Assembly (NCBI GenBank): GCA_963847945.1
Contig: CAWKBX010000001.1
Coordinates: 248,001-312,000 of the forward strand
Source of the DNA: JANMJD01 sp963847945
GTDB taxonomy: Bacteria; Actinomycetota; Acidimicrobiia; Acidimicrobiales; Ilumatobacteraceae
Direction: 5' to 3'
DNA: 64,000 nucleotides
Notes under the pieces: model-generated
What the model was told of the DNA's origin: nothing
Database searches by the model: none
Seen by the model: only the letters and a program-made list of their open reading frames with translations
Position numbers and translations under genes: made by a program
Shown: in pieces, positions 1 to 8,331 of the stretch
How positions within the stretch are numbered: position 1 is the stretch's first letter
How the letters are laid out: each line of letters begins with the position of its first letter

Positions 1-2
1 CC

Positions 3-1109
3 ATCGTCGGCACGCCAGGTGCCGACTCGCTGATGGGCACGAACGGGCCCGACGTCATTGTGGGGTTGACCGGCAACGATGTGGTCGATGGCAAGGGGGG
101 CGACGACTTGATCTGCCAGTCCGGAGCGATTGCGGGCCTCGGGCTGACGACGGTCACGATCGTTGGTGGACCCGGCAACGACACGCTGTCGATGCGCGAC
201 CTCGACAACTCGTCGTTGACCGATGTGAACCTGACGACCGGCAAGGTGAAGATCGGGCAAGCGGGAGGCCCGGGAAACAACATTCGGGGCACCGTCGCGA
301 CCATTGAGAACCTCGTTGGGCCGTCGACCGCCGACTATGTCGTGCTCACCGGCAATAGCGGATCGAATCGCCTTGAAGTCGTTGGCAGCGGGTCGATCTC
401 GCCGATGGGCGGCAATGACATCGTCATTGGAACCCTGCGTAATCCGTGGGAAGGCGCCACGGTGGAGTACACGCGGGCCACCTCGGCGATCACGGTCGAC
501 CTCAACACGGGACTGGTCAGCGGATGGTCGAACGACACCCTGATCGGGATCCAAAGCGTTATCGGCACGTACTACGCCGACGTGATCAAGGGCAACAATC
601 AGAACAACGGTTTGTTCGGAGGACGGGGCGCCGACACCATCGATGGACGAAGTGGCAACGACTCAATCAGCAGCGACAACGCCAAGGCCACGCTCAAGGG
701 TGGCGCTGGTGATGACCTCATCCTTCCCGGACCGGGAGGAGCCAAGCTCATCGACGGTGGGCTTGGTGTCGACAGCATCGACCTCAACTACACGCTCGCG
801 GCGGCCACTGTCGACCTCGGTACGCAGTCGATGGTGATTGGCGGAGTGACTTCGACCTACGCCGGTGTTGAGGGTGTCACCGGGACACAGTTCGATGACA
901 CCCTCGTTGGCAGCGAAGGCGACAACGTCATCGTCGGTGGTGCCGGCAACGACGTGCTGCGCGGGCTGGGCGGCCGCGACAAGCTATGGGGTTCCAGCGA
1001 GGTCGACTCAATGGACGGGGGCGACGGCGTCGATCGATGTGGGGGCGACTTCACCCTCGCCACGTTCGTTGGCTGTGAGGAGACCCGCAACATTGTGGGT
1101 GGCGACTGA
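3..1109 (+). CDS. RTX-like calcium-binding secreted protein, 5' end missing
   Basis: The reading frame is open from the left edge of the window, so the N-terminus and any signal peptide lie outside it. The product carries glycine/aspartate-rich nonapeptides of the hemolysin-type (GGxGxDxUx) calcium-binding family. One group is near the visible start (GNDVVDGKGGDDLI), one near the middle (GGRGADTIDGRSGNDSI) and one near the C-terminus (GGAGNDVLRGLGGRDKL). Such repeats bind Ca2+ and fold as a parallel beta-roll after secretion. The stretches between them look like beta-rich, non-enzymatic sequence and I see no protease or lipase motif. It ends 14 bases before a convergent gene. The 415-residue protein at 16730-17977 has a similar make-up. 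The repeat family is certain; the role (surface layer, adhesion, matrix) is not. Confidence 0.85.
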   Translation: MVGTPGADSLMGTNGPDVIVGLTGNDVVDGKGGDDLICQSGAIAGLGLTTVTIVGGPGNDTLSMRDLDNSSLTDVNLTTGKVKIGQAGGPGNNIRGTVATIENLVGPSTADYVVLTGNSGSNRLEVVGSGSISPMGGNDIVIGTLRNPWEGATVEYTRATSAITVDLNTGLVSGWSNDTLIGIQSVIGTYYADVIKGNNQNNGLFGGRGADTIDGRSGNDSISSDNAKATLKGGAGDDLILPGPGGAKLIDGGLGVDSIDLNYTLAAATVDLGTQSMVIGGVTSTYAGVEGVTGTQFDDTLVGSEGDNVIVGGAGNDVLRGLGGRDKLWGSSEVDSMDGGDGVDRCGGDFTLATFVGCEETRNIVGGD

Positions 1110-1123
1110 CCACTCGCCTCTCG

Positions 1124-1990
1124 TCAGGCGACGACGACGGCGTGGATTTCCTTGACGGTCATACTGACGGGCGTCGTGGTGGTGAAGTCGCCCAGGTCGC
1201 CTGATTGTCCGTTGGAGTTGCGGAAGGTGACGTGCCAGTTGATCGAGATGGTGCCGTGGAATCGTTCGCCGTCGGGAGCGACGGCCGAGGAGTGGAGGTA
1301 CGCGTAGACACAGGTGTTGGGGTGGGTGTCGTCGTAGCCGTCGCGCCACGGTTCGCCCGGTCCCTGGCAGGTGGTGGGTCCGGTGCCCAGTTCGCCATCA
1401 CCCGGGGTGAAGGTCAACCCGACAGGAGTCGCGGTCGTTGTTGCCCGCAGCCAACCACGACCCGAGGGTACCGATGCGGTGGCGACGACGGGTTTGAACG
1501 GTGTGGTGGTCCAGAACCAGGAGCGGACCTTGACATAGGTCGTGTTGTCGGGCGGCGCCGATGCGAATGCCGGCTTCGGGGCCAAGCGTTGGATGTACTC
1601 CTGGGCGAGCCGGGGCAACGCAGTCGCCGGTGGGACGATCGGTACCCAGACCCGGGTACCGGCGAGCCTTCCTTCGAACCCGGGAACCCACGGGTCGCCT
1701 GGGCACGTCTTGAGATACAGGGCAAACGTGACACCGCCGCTGGTGTCGGAGATGCCCGGGTGGGACACTCCGGCGGTGAGCAGCGCCGCAGACCACGGCA
1801 GGTAACTGCAATTGCTCGGAGGCCCGTTCCAACCACCCGAGCGAACCGTCACCCCCGAGTACACCAGGCCCGAGACCGGGTCCGTCCCGTTCACCGTCCC
1901 GCCGCCTTTGTTTCCCGCGGATGCCACCGGCGGGGCGGCCATCGTGGAAGCAGCGACGAGCACCGCCATGAGTCTCACTGCGCGGGACAT
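1124..1990 (-). CDS. Secreted PKD-like protein of unknown function
   Basis: The 288-residue product starts with a Sec signal peptide: a basic start, the hydrophobic run MAVLVAASTMAAPPVASA, and AxA-type cleavage near residue 25. The mature part resembles secreted actinobacterial proteins in which a tryptophan-rich segment (RSWFWTTTPFKPV, around residues 150-165) leads into a PKD-like beta-sandwich with TATPVGLTFTPGDG and two paired cysteines (TTCQGPG and NTCVYAY). These proteins are often mislabelled as ATP/GTP-binding in databases; I see no P-loop here. Its start overlaps the end of the upstream lipoprotein gene by 16 bases on the same strand, so the two are probably co-transcribed and may act together at the cell surface. 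Function unknown. Confidence 0.7.
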   Translation of the reverse strand: MSRAVRLMAVLVAASTMAAPPVASAGNKGGGTVNGTDPVSGLVYSGVTVRSGGWNGPPSNCSYLPWSAALLTAGVSHPGISDTSGGVTFALYLKTCPGDPWVPGFEGRLAGTRVWVPIVPPATALPRLAQEYIQRLAPKPAFASAPPDNTTYVKVRSWFWTTTPFKPVVATASVPSGRGWLRATTTATPVGLTFTPGDGELGTGPTTCQGPGEPWRDGYDDTHPNTCVYAYLHSSAVAPDGERFHGTISINWHVTFRNSNGQSGDLGDFTTTTPVSMTVKEIHAVVVA

Positions 1991-2643
1991 ACGTCCTCCC
2001 CGAGCACCATGCTCAACTGCTGGTAGCCCTGGAGGCGCCAGCGGTCGTCGAACTTCTTGAAGATGTACTCCACAACGTATGAACCGACGGTGTCATCGAC
2101 GATTGCGTCGTCGGTCCGTTCCGGAGTTTCGTCGGCGAGCATACGTATGTCTGCATCGAACCCGCACACCACGCCGCTGACGAGTCCGGGCCCGACTGTC
2201 AGCACCGTCTGGATCTCGTCGTGGCTGTTGGGCCCTGGAACGAGGTATTGACCGATCTGGGCGCGGTGCTGTCGTCGTTCTTGGTAGCCCTGCTCAAACT
2301 CGCTTCCGGCGACGAGGAAGACAGTCGGATCGCAGGCTCCGGGGTTGTCTTGGCAGACGAGGTGGTCTGCCAGAAACTGATTGAAGATCGATTTGAACTC
2401 GACGTGGATATCGACAGTCGTCGTGGGTGCTGGAGTCGTTGCGGGTGATATCGCTGTCTTTACGGCCGTGGTCGGTGGCGTTGTGTCTGGCGACGTCGCC
2501 GGGGCGGTGATGATGCGTGATACGGGGATGGTCGGCGGAGGCGTATCGGGGATGCCGGTGATTTGGTTGTCGTCTTGGCAGGCGGGCAGGGCGCAGGCGA
2601 GGGCGAGGGTCGTGAGGGCTGTTGTCCAGGGGGAGAGTCGCAT
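1975..2643 (-). CDS. Putative lipoprotein of unknown function
   Basis: The 222-residue product has a lipoprotein signal: the hydrophobic run TTLALACAL followed by the lipobox LPAC, with Cys near residue 22. The protein is then expected to be lipidated and held on the outer face of the membrane. A Thr/Pro-rich linker (residues about 30-75) follows. The C-terminal globular part, about 140 residues, has an alpha/beta look and ends with Cys-Pro-Ala-Gln; I do not recognise it. The upstream AGAAGG about nine bases before the ATG is a plausible ribosome binding site. The gene overlaps the downstream secreted-protein gene by 16 bases, suggesting a two-gene transcript. Confidence 0.65.
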   Translation of the reverse strand: MRLSPWTTALTTLALACALPACQDDNQITGIPDTPPPTIPVSRIITAPATSPDTTPPTTAVKTAISPATTPAPTTTVDIHVEFKSIFNQFLADHLVCQDNPGACDPTVFLVAGSEFEQGYQERRQHRAQIGQYLVPGPNSHDEIQTVLTVGPGLVSGVVCGFDADIRMLADETPERTDDAIVDDTVGSYVVEYIFKKFDDRWRLQGYQQLSMVLGEDVCPAQ

Positions 2644-2811
2644 GGGTGGCTACCTTCTCGTCGGGCGCAGAGATGGAAGGATGCCGACGTTCAGGGGATG
2701 TGTGCGCGACCCGTGGCGAATCGGCACGGACGGCCTAGGAGACCTGTCAAGATCTGGTCAAACCGGTTGCAACGTGCGGTAACGCGACCGACGGTCGGGC
2801 CGGGACTTGAT

Positions 2812-5109
2812 TTAGGCGGGCACGACGGTGACGGGGACTCCGTTGAGGGCGATGTTGCCTGACAGCGGGTCGCGGAAGTATTCGTCGGTCAGTTCATTGG
2901 TGTTGACGCCGCGATATTCCGAGGCGACACGCAACTGCACGCCGGGCTGATCTTGCCCGAATCCGTGGGGAATGCTGATCACGCCGGGCCGGATCCCGTC
3001 GGTGTGTTCAGCGACGACGATCACCTCGCCGACCCGCGACGTGACCCTCACGGGGGCGCCGTCGCCGATGCCGAGCCGGGCGGCGTCGTCTGGGTGAATC
3101 TGCATTGTGCAGCGATTTCGACCCTTGGTGAGCACCCGGATGTTGTGCATCCACGAGTTGTTCGAGCGCACATGGCGTCGCCCGACCAGGACCATGCTCG
3201 CATCCCAATCGCGATCGAGGGATGCGGTGAGTCGGGTGAGATCGTCGCGCAGGATCGCCGGGGCGACATCGATGCGGCCGGTCGGAGTCCGCAACAACGC
3301 GGGGATCCGCTCGGGTTCCAACTCGCCGAGGTCGACGCCGTGGGGATTGGCCAGCAGCTTGGCGAGTGAAAGTCCGTCGGGCACCGTGCCGAAGGCATCG
3401 CCGTACGGTCCGGTGCGCAGCATCACGTCGAGCAACCGCTCGGGGCCGCGTGAGTTGCCGAGCATCGCATCGAGCGAGTCGACATCGCGTCCGTACACCG
3501 AGCCGAACTCGTCGCGCACCGCCGAGCCGAGCATCGCTCGGGCTGCGTCGGTGACGAACGCGTCGACGTCGGCGTGGGCCCCCATCCCGGCAGCGATGCC
3601 AGCGAGACGCAGGATGATTTCCCACTCGTCGGGCAGACCGTCGGCCAGCGGCAGAACCGCGGGGGAGTAGTTCGCCACGTTGTGGACGGCGAAGTTCAAC
3701 AGGGCCAGGTCGTAGTGGCTTTTCTGCAACGGCGAAGGTGGCGGCAGGATCACATCGGCATGGACGGTGGTCTCGTTGATGTATGGGTCGATCGAGACCA
3801 TGAACTCCAATGACGCCAGCGCGGCGGCCAATCTGGAGCTGTTCGGATTCGAGGCGACCGGGTTGCCGGCAACGGTGATCAGCGCCCGAACCTGGCCGTC
3901 GCCGGGGGTCTCGATTTCCTCGGGGAGAGCCGTGACGGAGAACTCCCCGAACATTTCGGGCTCCTGCGATACCCGCGATACGACCCGGCCCGATCGGAAC
4001 CCGCGGCCGATGCCCGGGCGGCCCTTCGACGACGGTTGGCCGGTCGCCCCCTTGGTGAACATCGCTCCGCCGACCCGGTCGAGGTTGCCGGTGAGGATGT
4101 TGACGACATCGATCAGCCACGAGGCCAGGGTGCCGAACTCCTGCGTGCAGGTACCGATCCGGCCGTACACCGCGGCCGACGGCGCAGCGGCGAGTTCCCG
4201 GGCCAGACGCCGAATGTCGTCGGCGGGAACTCCGCAGGCCCGTGCCGCGGCGTCGGGGGTGTACGACGCGAGCAGCCCTGGTAAGTCGTCGAGGCCATCG
4301 CAGTGGGCGGCGACGTTCGACGGATCGGCGAGTCCCTCGGCGAGCAGCACGTGGGCGATCGCGGCGAGTAGGTGGGCGTCGGTCCCCGGTCGCAGGGCGA
4401 CATGGCGGTCGGCGCGCAACGCAGTCTCGGAGCGACGCGGATCGACGACGATCAGCGTCCCGCCCCGGGCCTGCAGCCGATCGAGCCGTCCGGGGAAGTC
4501 GGGCGCGGTACACAGTGAGCCGTTCGATGCATGGGGGTTGGCGCCAAGAATGACCAGGTAGTCGGTGCGATCGAGGTCGGGGACGGGCACGGTCACCGAC
4601 CCGAACATGAGCGACGCCGAAAGCTCCTTGGGTCGCTGATCGACCGTCGACGCCGAGAATCGGTTGCGGGTTCCGAGGGCCGTGATCAGGTTGCGATTGA
4701 ACATCAGCGGACCCATGTTGTGGGCCCCGGGATTGCCGAGATAGATCGCCGCCGCGTCCCGGCCGTGCTCCGCCAGCAGCGGAAGCAGCCGGGCCTCGAT
4801 AGTGGCGAACGCCTCGTCCCAATCGACCTCGACGAACTCCCCGTCGCGCTTGACGACCGGCCGTACCAGGCGATCGGGGTCGTCATGGAACTGTTTCAGG
4901 GTCGACCCTTTCGGGCAGATGAACCCCTTGGAGAACACGTCGTCGCGGTCGCCGCGGATGCGGGTCACCGTGGTCCCAACCACGTTGATCTCCAGGCCAC
5001 ACCCTGCCTCGCACAACGGACAGGTGCGGATCGCGGTGCGTTCGGTGTCGGAAGTCGAGGCGCTGCTCATTGCCGCAGTCTCGCGCTCCCGGTCCACCCG
5101 GGCGGCCAC
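2812..5109 (-). CDS. Molybdopterin-dependent oxidoreductase (formate dehydrogenase-like family)
   Basis: The 765-residue product belongs to the bis-MGD molybdopterin oxidoreductase family. A [4Fe-4S] motif is formed by C30, C33, C37 and C65 (CPLCEAGCG, then ICPKG). The N-terminal half binds molybdopterin, and the C-terminal domain (about residues 640-765, beginning LVGRRHVRSNNSWMHN) is the typical dinucleotide-binding domain. Where formate dehydrogenases carry Cys or Sec as Mo ligand, this protein reads STVDQRPKELSAS, so a formate dehydrogenase is not indicated; the substrate is unknown. There is no Tat signal, so it is probably cytoplasmic. The chosen GTG start has TAAGCT five bases upstream (leaderless); an ATG at 5070 is an alternative. 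No partner electron-transfer subunit is adjacent. Confidence 0.85.
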   Translation of the reverse strand: MAARVDRERETAAMSSASTSDTERTAIRTCPLCEAGCGLEINVVGTTVTRIRGDRDDVFSKGFICPKGSTLKQFHDDPDRLVRPVVKRDGEFVEVDWDEAFATIEARLLPLLAEHGRDAAAIYLGNPGAHNMGPLMFNRNLITALGTRNRFSASTVDQRPKELSASLMFGSVTVPVPDLDRTDYLVILGANPHASNGSLCTAPDFPGRLDRLQARGGTLIVVDPRRSETALRADRHVALRPGTDAHLLAAIAHVLLAEGLADPSNVAAHCDGLDDLPGLLASYTPDAAARACGVPADDIRRLARELAAAPSAAVYGRIGTCTQEFGTLASWLIDVVNILTGNLDRVGGAMFTKGATGQPSSKGRPGIGRGFRSGRVVSRVSQEPEMFGEFSVTALPEEIETPGDGQVRALITVAGNPVASNPNSSRLAAALASLEFMVSIDPYINETTVHADVILPPPSPLQKSHYDLALLNFAVHNVANYSPAVLPLADGLPDEWEIILRLAGIAAGMGAHADVDAFVTDAARAMLGSAVRDEFGSVYGRDVDSLDAMLGNSRGPERLLDVMLRTGPYGDAFGTVPDGLSLAKLLANPHGVDLGELEPERIPALLRTPTGRIDVAPAILRDDLTRLTASLDRDWDASMVLVGRRHVRSNNSWMHNIRVLTKGRNRCTMQIHPDDAARLGIGDGAPVRVTSRVGEVIVVAEHTDGIRPGVISIPHGFGQDQPGVQLRVASEYRGVNTNELTDEYFRDPLSGNIALNGVPVTVVPA

Positions 5110-5117
5110 GGAGCAGC

Positions 5118-5432
5118 TTAGCGATCGGCGTCCTCGGCGGTCGTAGCTATCGACCGTAGCAAGCGTCCGGCATCGAGTGCAGAGGCCCGCAGATCATCGA
5201 GGTCGTTGCCCGTCCACTCGTCGGCCGGAACCGACTCGATGTGGTCGGCGATTTCAGTCATCGAAGCCGGACAGTCGAGGAGTCGGGCCGTGTCATCGAT
5301 CAGTGACATGAACTGACCGAGCAATTCCCGAACCGGGCCGGTGTTGCCCTCCAACGGCTCAAGCGCCTCCCGAAGACGGCGCGGCATGGAACGGAAGGCG
5401 ACGGCCAAGTCTGCGGGCGACGAGTCACTCAT
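5118..5432 (-). CDS. Small hypothetical protein, coupled to EF-G2
   Basis: This 104-residue protein is predicted to be soluble and mostly helical, with no cysteine motif or membrane segment. Its ATG overlaps the stop of the upstream EF-G2 gene as ATGA, so it is very likely translationally coupled to it, and it ends eight bases before the molybdopterin oxidoreductase start. The composition is acidic at the C-terminus. I do not recognise the family. The tight overlap and the same codon usage as the neighbours argue that it is a real gene and not a chance reading frame. Confidence 0.6.
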   Translation of the reverse strand: MSDSSPADLAVAFRSMPRRLREALEPLEGNTGPVRELLGQFMSLIDDTARLLDCPASMTEIADHIESVPADEWTGNDLDDLRASALDAGRLLRSIATTAEDADR

Positions 5433-7510
5433 GCGTGAGAGCTTGCCAAATTGACCCTGGCCTTGTCGACCAGGTGCGCCGGAAGCAGGTCGTAGTGGTC
5501 GTGGCCGGCGACGAACCGGCCGCGTCCGCCAGTCATCGAACGCAGATCGGTTGCATAGCGCACCACCTCGGCCGTCGGAACATGGGCGACGATCTCCTGC
5601 TCTCCGTGCTCGTTGGTCGTCGTTCCTTGGACACGGCCGCGGCGGGCATTGATGTCGCCCATCACATCGCCCTGGTAGGCCAGAGGGACGGTGACGGTGA
5701 GATGCGAGATGGGTTCGAGCACCACCACGCCCGCCCTGGCCATCGCATCTTTCAAACCCAGGGAGGCGGCCGTCCGAAACGCCATTTCCGACGAATCGAC
5801 CGAGTGGTACTTGCCGTCGTAGCACTCGACGGCCACGTCGACGACCGGGAACCCGATGACCCCGCCGTGGGCCATCGTGTCCTCGATTCCTTTCTGGACG
5901 GCGGGGATGAACTGGCGAGGGATTGCCCCGCCGACGACCTTGTCGACAAACCGAAATCCCTCGCCACGCCCGAGCGCGGACACCCGCAGATTGGCGACAG
6001 CGAACTGCCCGTGACCGCCCGATTGCTTCTTTACCTTGCCCTCGGCTTCGGCCGAACCGTTGATCGTCTCGCGGTACGCGACCCGAACGTCCTCGGTGTC
6101 GACATTGACCCCGAACTTGCGGGCCAGCCGCTCCAGGGTGACCGACACATGGGTCTCGCCAAGCCCGCTGACCAGCGTCTGATGCGTCTCCTCGCTCCGC
6201 GTGACGGTGACCGCGGGGTCTTCGGCTTGCAGCCGATGCAGCGCATTGCCCAGCTTGTCGTCGTCGGCCTGTGTTCGAGGCCGCACGGCGACGGCCAGGC
6301 ATGGTGACGGAACGGTTGGACGGTGGGCCCGGACCGGTGAGCCTTTCGGCGCCAGCGTGTCGCCGGTGTGGGTGTTCGCCAGCTTGGCGACCGCGGCGAT
6401 GTCCCCGGCAATCACCTGGTCGATGGGGGACTGCTCCTTGCCGCGCAGGCGGAACAGCCCGTGCAACCGTTCATCGGTGGCGGTGGTCGAGTTGATCAGG
6501 TGCGAATCGGCCTTGATCGTGCCAGAGAGCACTTTGAACATCGAAAGTTGACCGACAAACGGATCGGCCACGGTCTTGAAGACGAAGGCCAGCGGCTGCC
6601 CATTGGCATCGGCGGTGACGGGCACCTCGGTTCCGCCGGCGACGACAATGACCGGCCGATCGGCCGGCGATGGGCCGATCTCGCAGATGAAGTCGGCTAG
6701 GCGGTCGACGCCGATGCCGGTGGTCGCGGAGCCGCAGATCACCGGGAACTCGATGCCGTCGAGCACCTCGTGGGCCAGTGTGCGTTCCAGTTCGTCGACC
6801 GTTGGGACGTCCCCCGACAGGTATCGCTCGAGCTGCTCGTCGTCGCCCGACACGATCTCCTCGACCAGTTCGTCGTGGACCCGATGCTCCTCGTCGAGGA
6901 TCTCGGCGGGCAACGGCTCGGCGTGATGGGTCCCACCGGGGTCGTACTCGTACGCCTGCTCGTGGAGGATGTCGGCCACCCCGTGAAACGACCCCTCCTC
7001 GCCCAACGGCAACTCCAATGGGGCGAACCCGGCTCCGAATGTCGCCTTGAGCTGCCCCAACGTGCGGTGAAAGTCGGCGCGCTCCTTGTCTTGTTTGTTG
7101 ACGAAGATCATCCGCGGCAGGCGGAGCTCCGCGCATCGCCGCCAGAGCAACTCGGTCTGCACCTCGACACCCTCCACGGCGCTGACAACGAACACGGCCA
7201 AATCGGCCACCGCCAGCCCCGCTTCGACCTCGGCCATGAAGTCGGCGTACCCGGGCGTGTCGATCACATTGAGGCGGTACGTCACGCCTGACTCGTGAGC
7301 CCAGTCGAACGGAGCGAGGGCCAACGACATCGAGATCTTGCGCTTGATCTCTTCGGGCTCGGTGTCGGTCGCCGACGTGCCGTCATCGACCCTGCCCGGT
7401 CGTCTGATCGTGCCCGATCTGGCCAGCAGCGCCTCAATCAGCGAGGTCTTGCCGGCACCGCTGTGGCCGAGCAGCACCACATTGCGAATCAGGTCGGTCG
7501 ACTGCGTCAT
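5429..7510 (-). CDS. Elongation factor G-like protein EF-G2
   Basis: The 693-residue protein is a translational GTPase of the EF-G fold. The P-loop GHSGAGKT is at residues 15-22, the G3 motif DTPGYADF near residue 84 and the G4 motif NKQD near residue 138. Domains II to V follow, ending with the EF-G domain IV/V sequences around GGHGQF and the region near TVTVPLAYQGDVMGDINARRG. The length matches EF-G. The divergent switch sequences and lone position, away from rpsL/rpsG/tuf, fit the actinobacterial paralogue called EF-G2, whose exact role is unclear and which probably is not the main translocase. The ATG is preceded by GAGGGGG. A hairpin lies in the leader at 7531-7557. The small gene downstream overlaps by ATGA. 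Confidence 0.88.
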   Translation of the reverse strand: MTQSTDLIRNVVLLGHSGAGKTSLIEALLARSGTIRRPGRVDDGTSATDTEPEEIKRKISMSLALAPFDWAHESGVTYRLNVIDTPGYADFMAEVEAGLAVADLAVFVVSAVEGVEVQTELLWRRCAELRLPRMIFVNKQDKERADFHRTLGQLKATFGAGFAPLELPLGEEGSFHGVADILHEQAYEYDPGGTHHAEPLPAEILDEEHRVHDELVEEIVSGDDEQLERYLSGDVPTVDELERTLAHEVLDGIEFPVICGSATTGIGVDRLADFICEIGPSPADRPVIVVAGGTEVPVTADANGQPLAFVFKTVADPFVGQLSMFKVLSGTIKADSHLINSTTATDERLHGLFRLRGKEQSPIDQVIAGDIAAVAKLANTHTGDTLAPKGSPVRAHRPTVPSPCLAVAVRPRTQADDDKLGNALHRLQAEDPAVTVTRSEETHQTLVSGLGETHVSVTLERLARKFGVNVDTEDVRVAYRETINGSAEAEGKVKKQSGGHGQFAVANLRVSALGRGEGFRFVDKVVGGAIPRQFIPAVQKGIEDTMAHGGVIGFPVVDVAVECYDGKYHSVDSSEMAFRTAASLGLKDAMARAGVVVLEPISHLTVTVPLAYQGDVMGDINARRGRVQGTTTNEHGEQEIVAHVPTAEVVRYATDLRSMTGGRGRFVAGHDHYDLLPAHLVDKARVNLASSHA

Positions 7511-7530
7511 CGGTACCCCCTCGTGGCAGA

Positions 7531-7557
7531 GGGTTCTCGTCGAACCTCCGAGAACCC
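7531..7557 (-). other. Inverted repeat in the leader of EF-G2
   Basis: GGGTTCTCG (7531-7539) pairs perfectly with CGAGAACCC (7549-7557) around a nine-base loop. It lies 21-47 bases upstream of the EF-G2 start on the minus strand, between two divergent genes. It could form an mRNA hairpin or be a dyad for a protein. It does not match the actinobacterial LexA box. Confidence 0.45.
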
Positions 7558-7603
7558 CCGGTGTTTCCCGGCTGTGATCGTAGCGAGAGCTACAGGACCG
7601 CTG

Positions 7604-7615
7604 TACCGATCGGTA
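7604..7615. promoter_or_regulatory. Perfect palindrome overlapping the pgsA promoter
   Basis: TACCGATCGGTA is a perfect 12-base palindrome. Its last two bases are the first two of the proposed -10 hexamer TAGGAT (7614-7619) of the downstream phospholipid gene. This placement suits a repressor operator, for instance for a TetR-type regulator. No regulator gene is adjacent, so the partner is unknown. Confidence 0.45.
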
Positions 7616-7619
7616 GGAT
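7614..7619 (+). promoter_or_regulatory. Leaderless -10 element of pgsA-like gene
   Basis: TAGGAT lies seven bases before the ATG at 7627 and fits the actinobacterial TANNNT -10 element. With that spacing transcription would begin at or next to the start codon. No Shine-Dalgarno sequence precedes the ATG, which supports the chosen start over codons further upstream. Confidence 0.6.
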
Positions 7620-7626
7620 CGTGGCG

Positions 7627-8331
7627 ATGTTCGACGGCCGATTCCGCACCCCGGTTGAAAAAGCCGTCAAACCACTCGGTCAACTGCTCCGCAAAACCGG
7701 CTTGTCGCCCGACCATCTGACGATCGCCGGCCTGGTCATCGCCGTCGCTGCGTCGGTACTCGTGGCCCGCGGCCAGTTGATTTGGGGCTTGGTGCTCGTG
7801 ATCCTCGCCGCCCTGCCCGACCTGCTCGATGGGGCCCTAGCGAAAGCGACCGACTCCTCCAGCCAGCGGGGCGCGTACTTCGACTCGGTGATGGACCGGG
7901 TGACCGACGCATTCATGTTCGGCGGCCTGTCGTGGTACCTCGGCTACAAAGAAGGCCCCGGGATGGCGGTGTTGCCGTATGCCGTGATGGCTGTCTCGTC
8001 GGTGATTTCATATCAGCGAGCCAAGGCCGAGTCGTTAGGGCTCAACGCCAAGGGTGGCCTGATGGAACGCGCCGAGCGGATCATCCTGCTCTGCCTCGGC
8101 TTGCTGTTCTCGGCGATCTTGATTCCGATTCTGTGGCTGATGCTCGTGCTGACCACGATCACCGCTATCCAGCGGTTCATCAAGGTGTGGAAGCAGGCGG
8201 CGGTGGCCCCGGTGACGGCCGCTCGCATCGATGCCCGCAGGTCGCGTCGGGCGTCACGTCGGGTGGCTCGTTCCGAACGAATCGAGCGAATCACCCAGGT
8301 CCGCGTGCGCCGTCCCCGCAATCGGCAGTGA
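7627..8331 (+). CDS. pgsA: CDP-alcohol phosphatidyltransferase, PgsA/PIP-synthase type
   Basis: The 234-residue integral membrane enzyme transfers a phosphatidyl group from CDP-diacylglycerol to an alcohol, in actinobacteria often inositol phosphate. The CDP-alcohol motif is present as DLLDGALAK, then G-x3-D-x3-D (GAYFDSVMD), with Lys in place of the usual Arg after the second Ala. Several membrane segments follow, and the C-terminus is very basic (RRSRRASRRVARSER). The ATG at 7627 is set by a leaderless promoter. The next gene starts inside its stop codon (GTGA) and is a PatA-like acyltransferase, the same order as pgsA-patA in mycobacteria. That context makes phosphatidylinositol-phosphate synthase the best guess over phosphatidylglycerol-phosphate synthase. 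Confidence 0.8.
   Translation: MFDGRFRTPVEKAVKPLGQLLRKTGLSPDHLTIAGLVIAVAASVLVARGQLIWGLVLVILAALPDLLDGALAKATDSSSQRGAYFDSVMDRVTDAFMFGGLSWYLGYKEGPGMAVLPYAVMAVSSVISYQRAKAESLGLNAKGGLMERAERIILLCLGLLFSAILIPILWLMLVLTTITAIQRFIKVWKQAAVAPVTAARIDARRSRRASRRVARSERIERITQVRVRRPRNRQ

Noticed and set aside
3008..4822. A 604-codon alternative frame within the molybdopterin oxidoreductase gene
   Set aside because: The product is Arg/Pro-rich without domains. The overlapping frame holds the cysteine motif and the C-terminal domain.
5433..6302. N-terminal extension of the small gene at 5118 to about 394 residues
   Set aside because: The extension overlaps the EF-G2 gene in another frame and is Arg/Gly-rich. The ATG at 5432 overlaps the EF-G2 stop as ATGA, a normal coupled start.
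7531..7557. LexA/SOS box upstream of EF-G2
   Set aside because: The region contains TCGAAC but not the paired GTTCGA at the right distance. The dyad present is GGGTTCTCG/CGAGAACCC.
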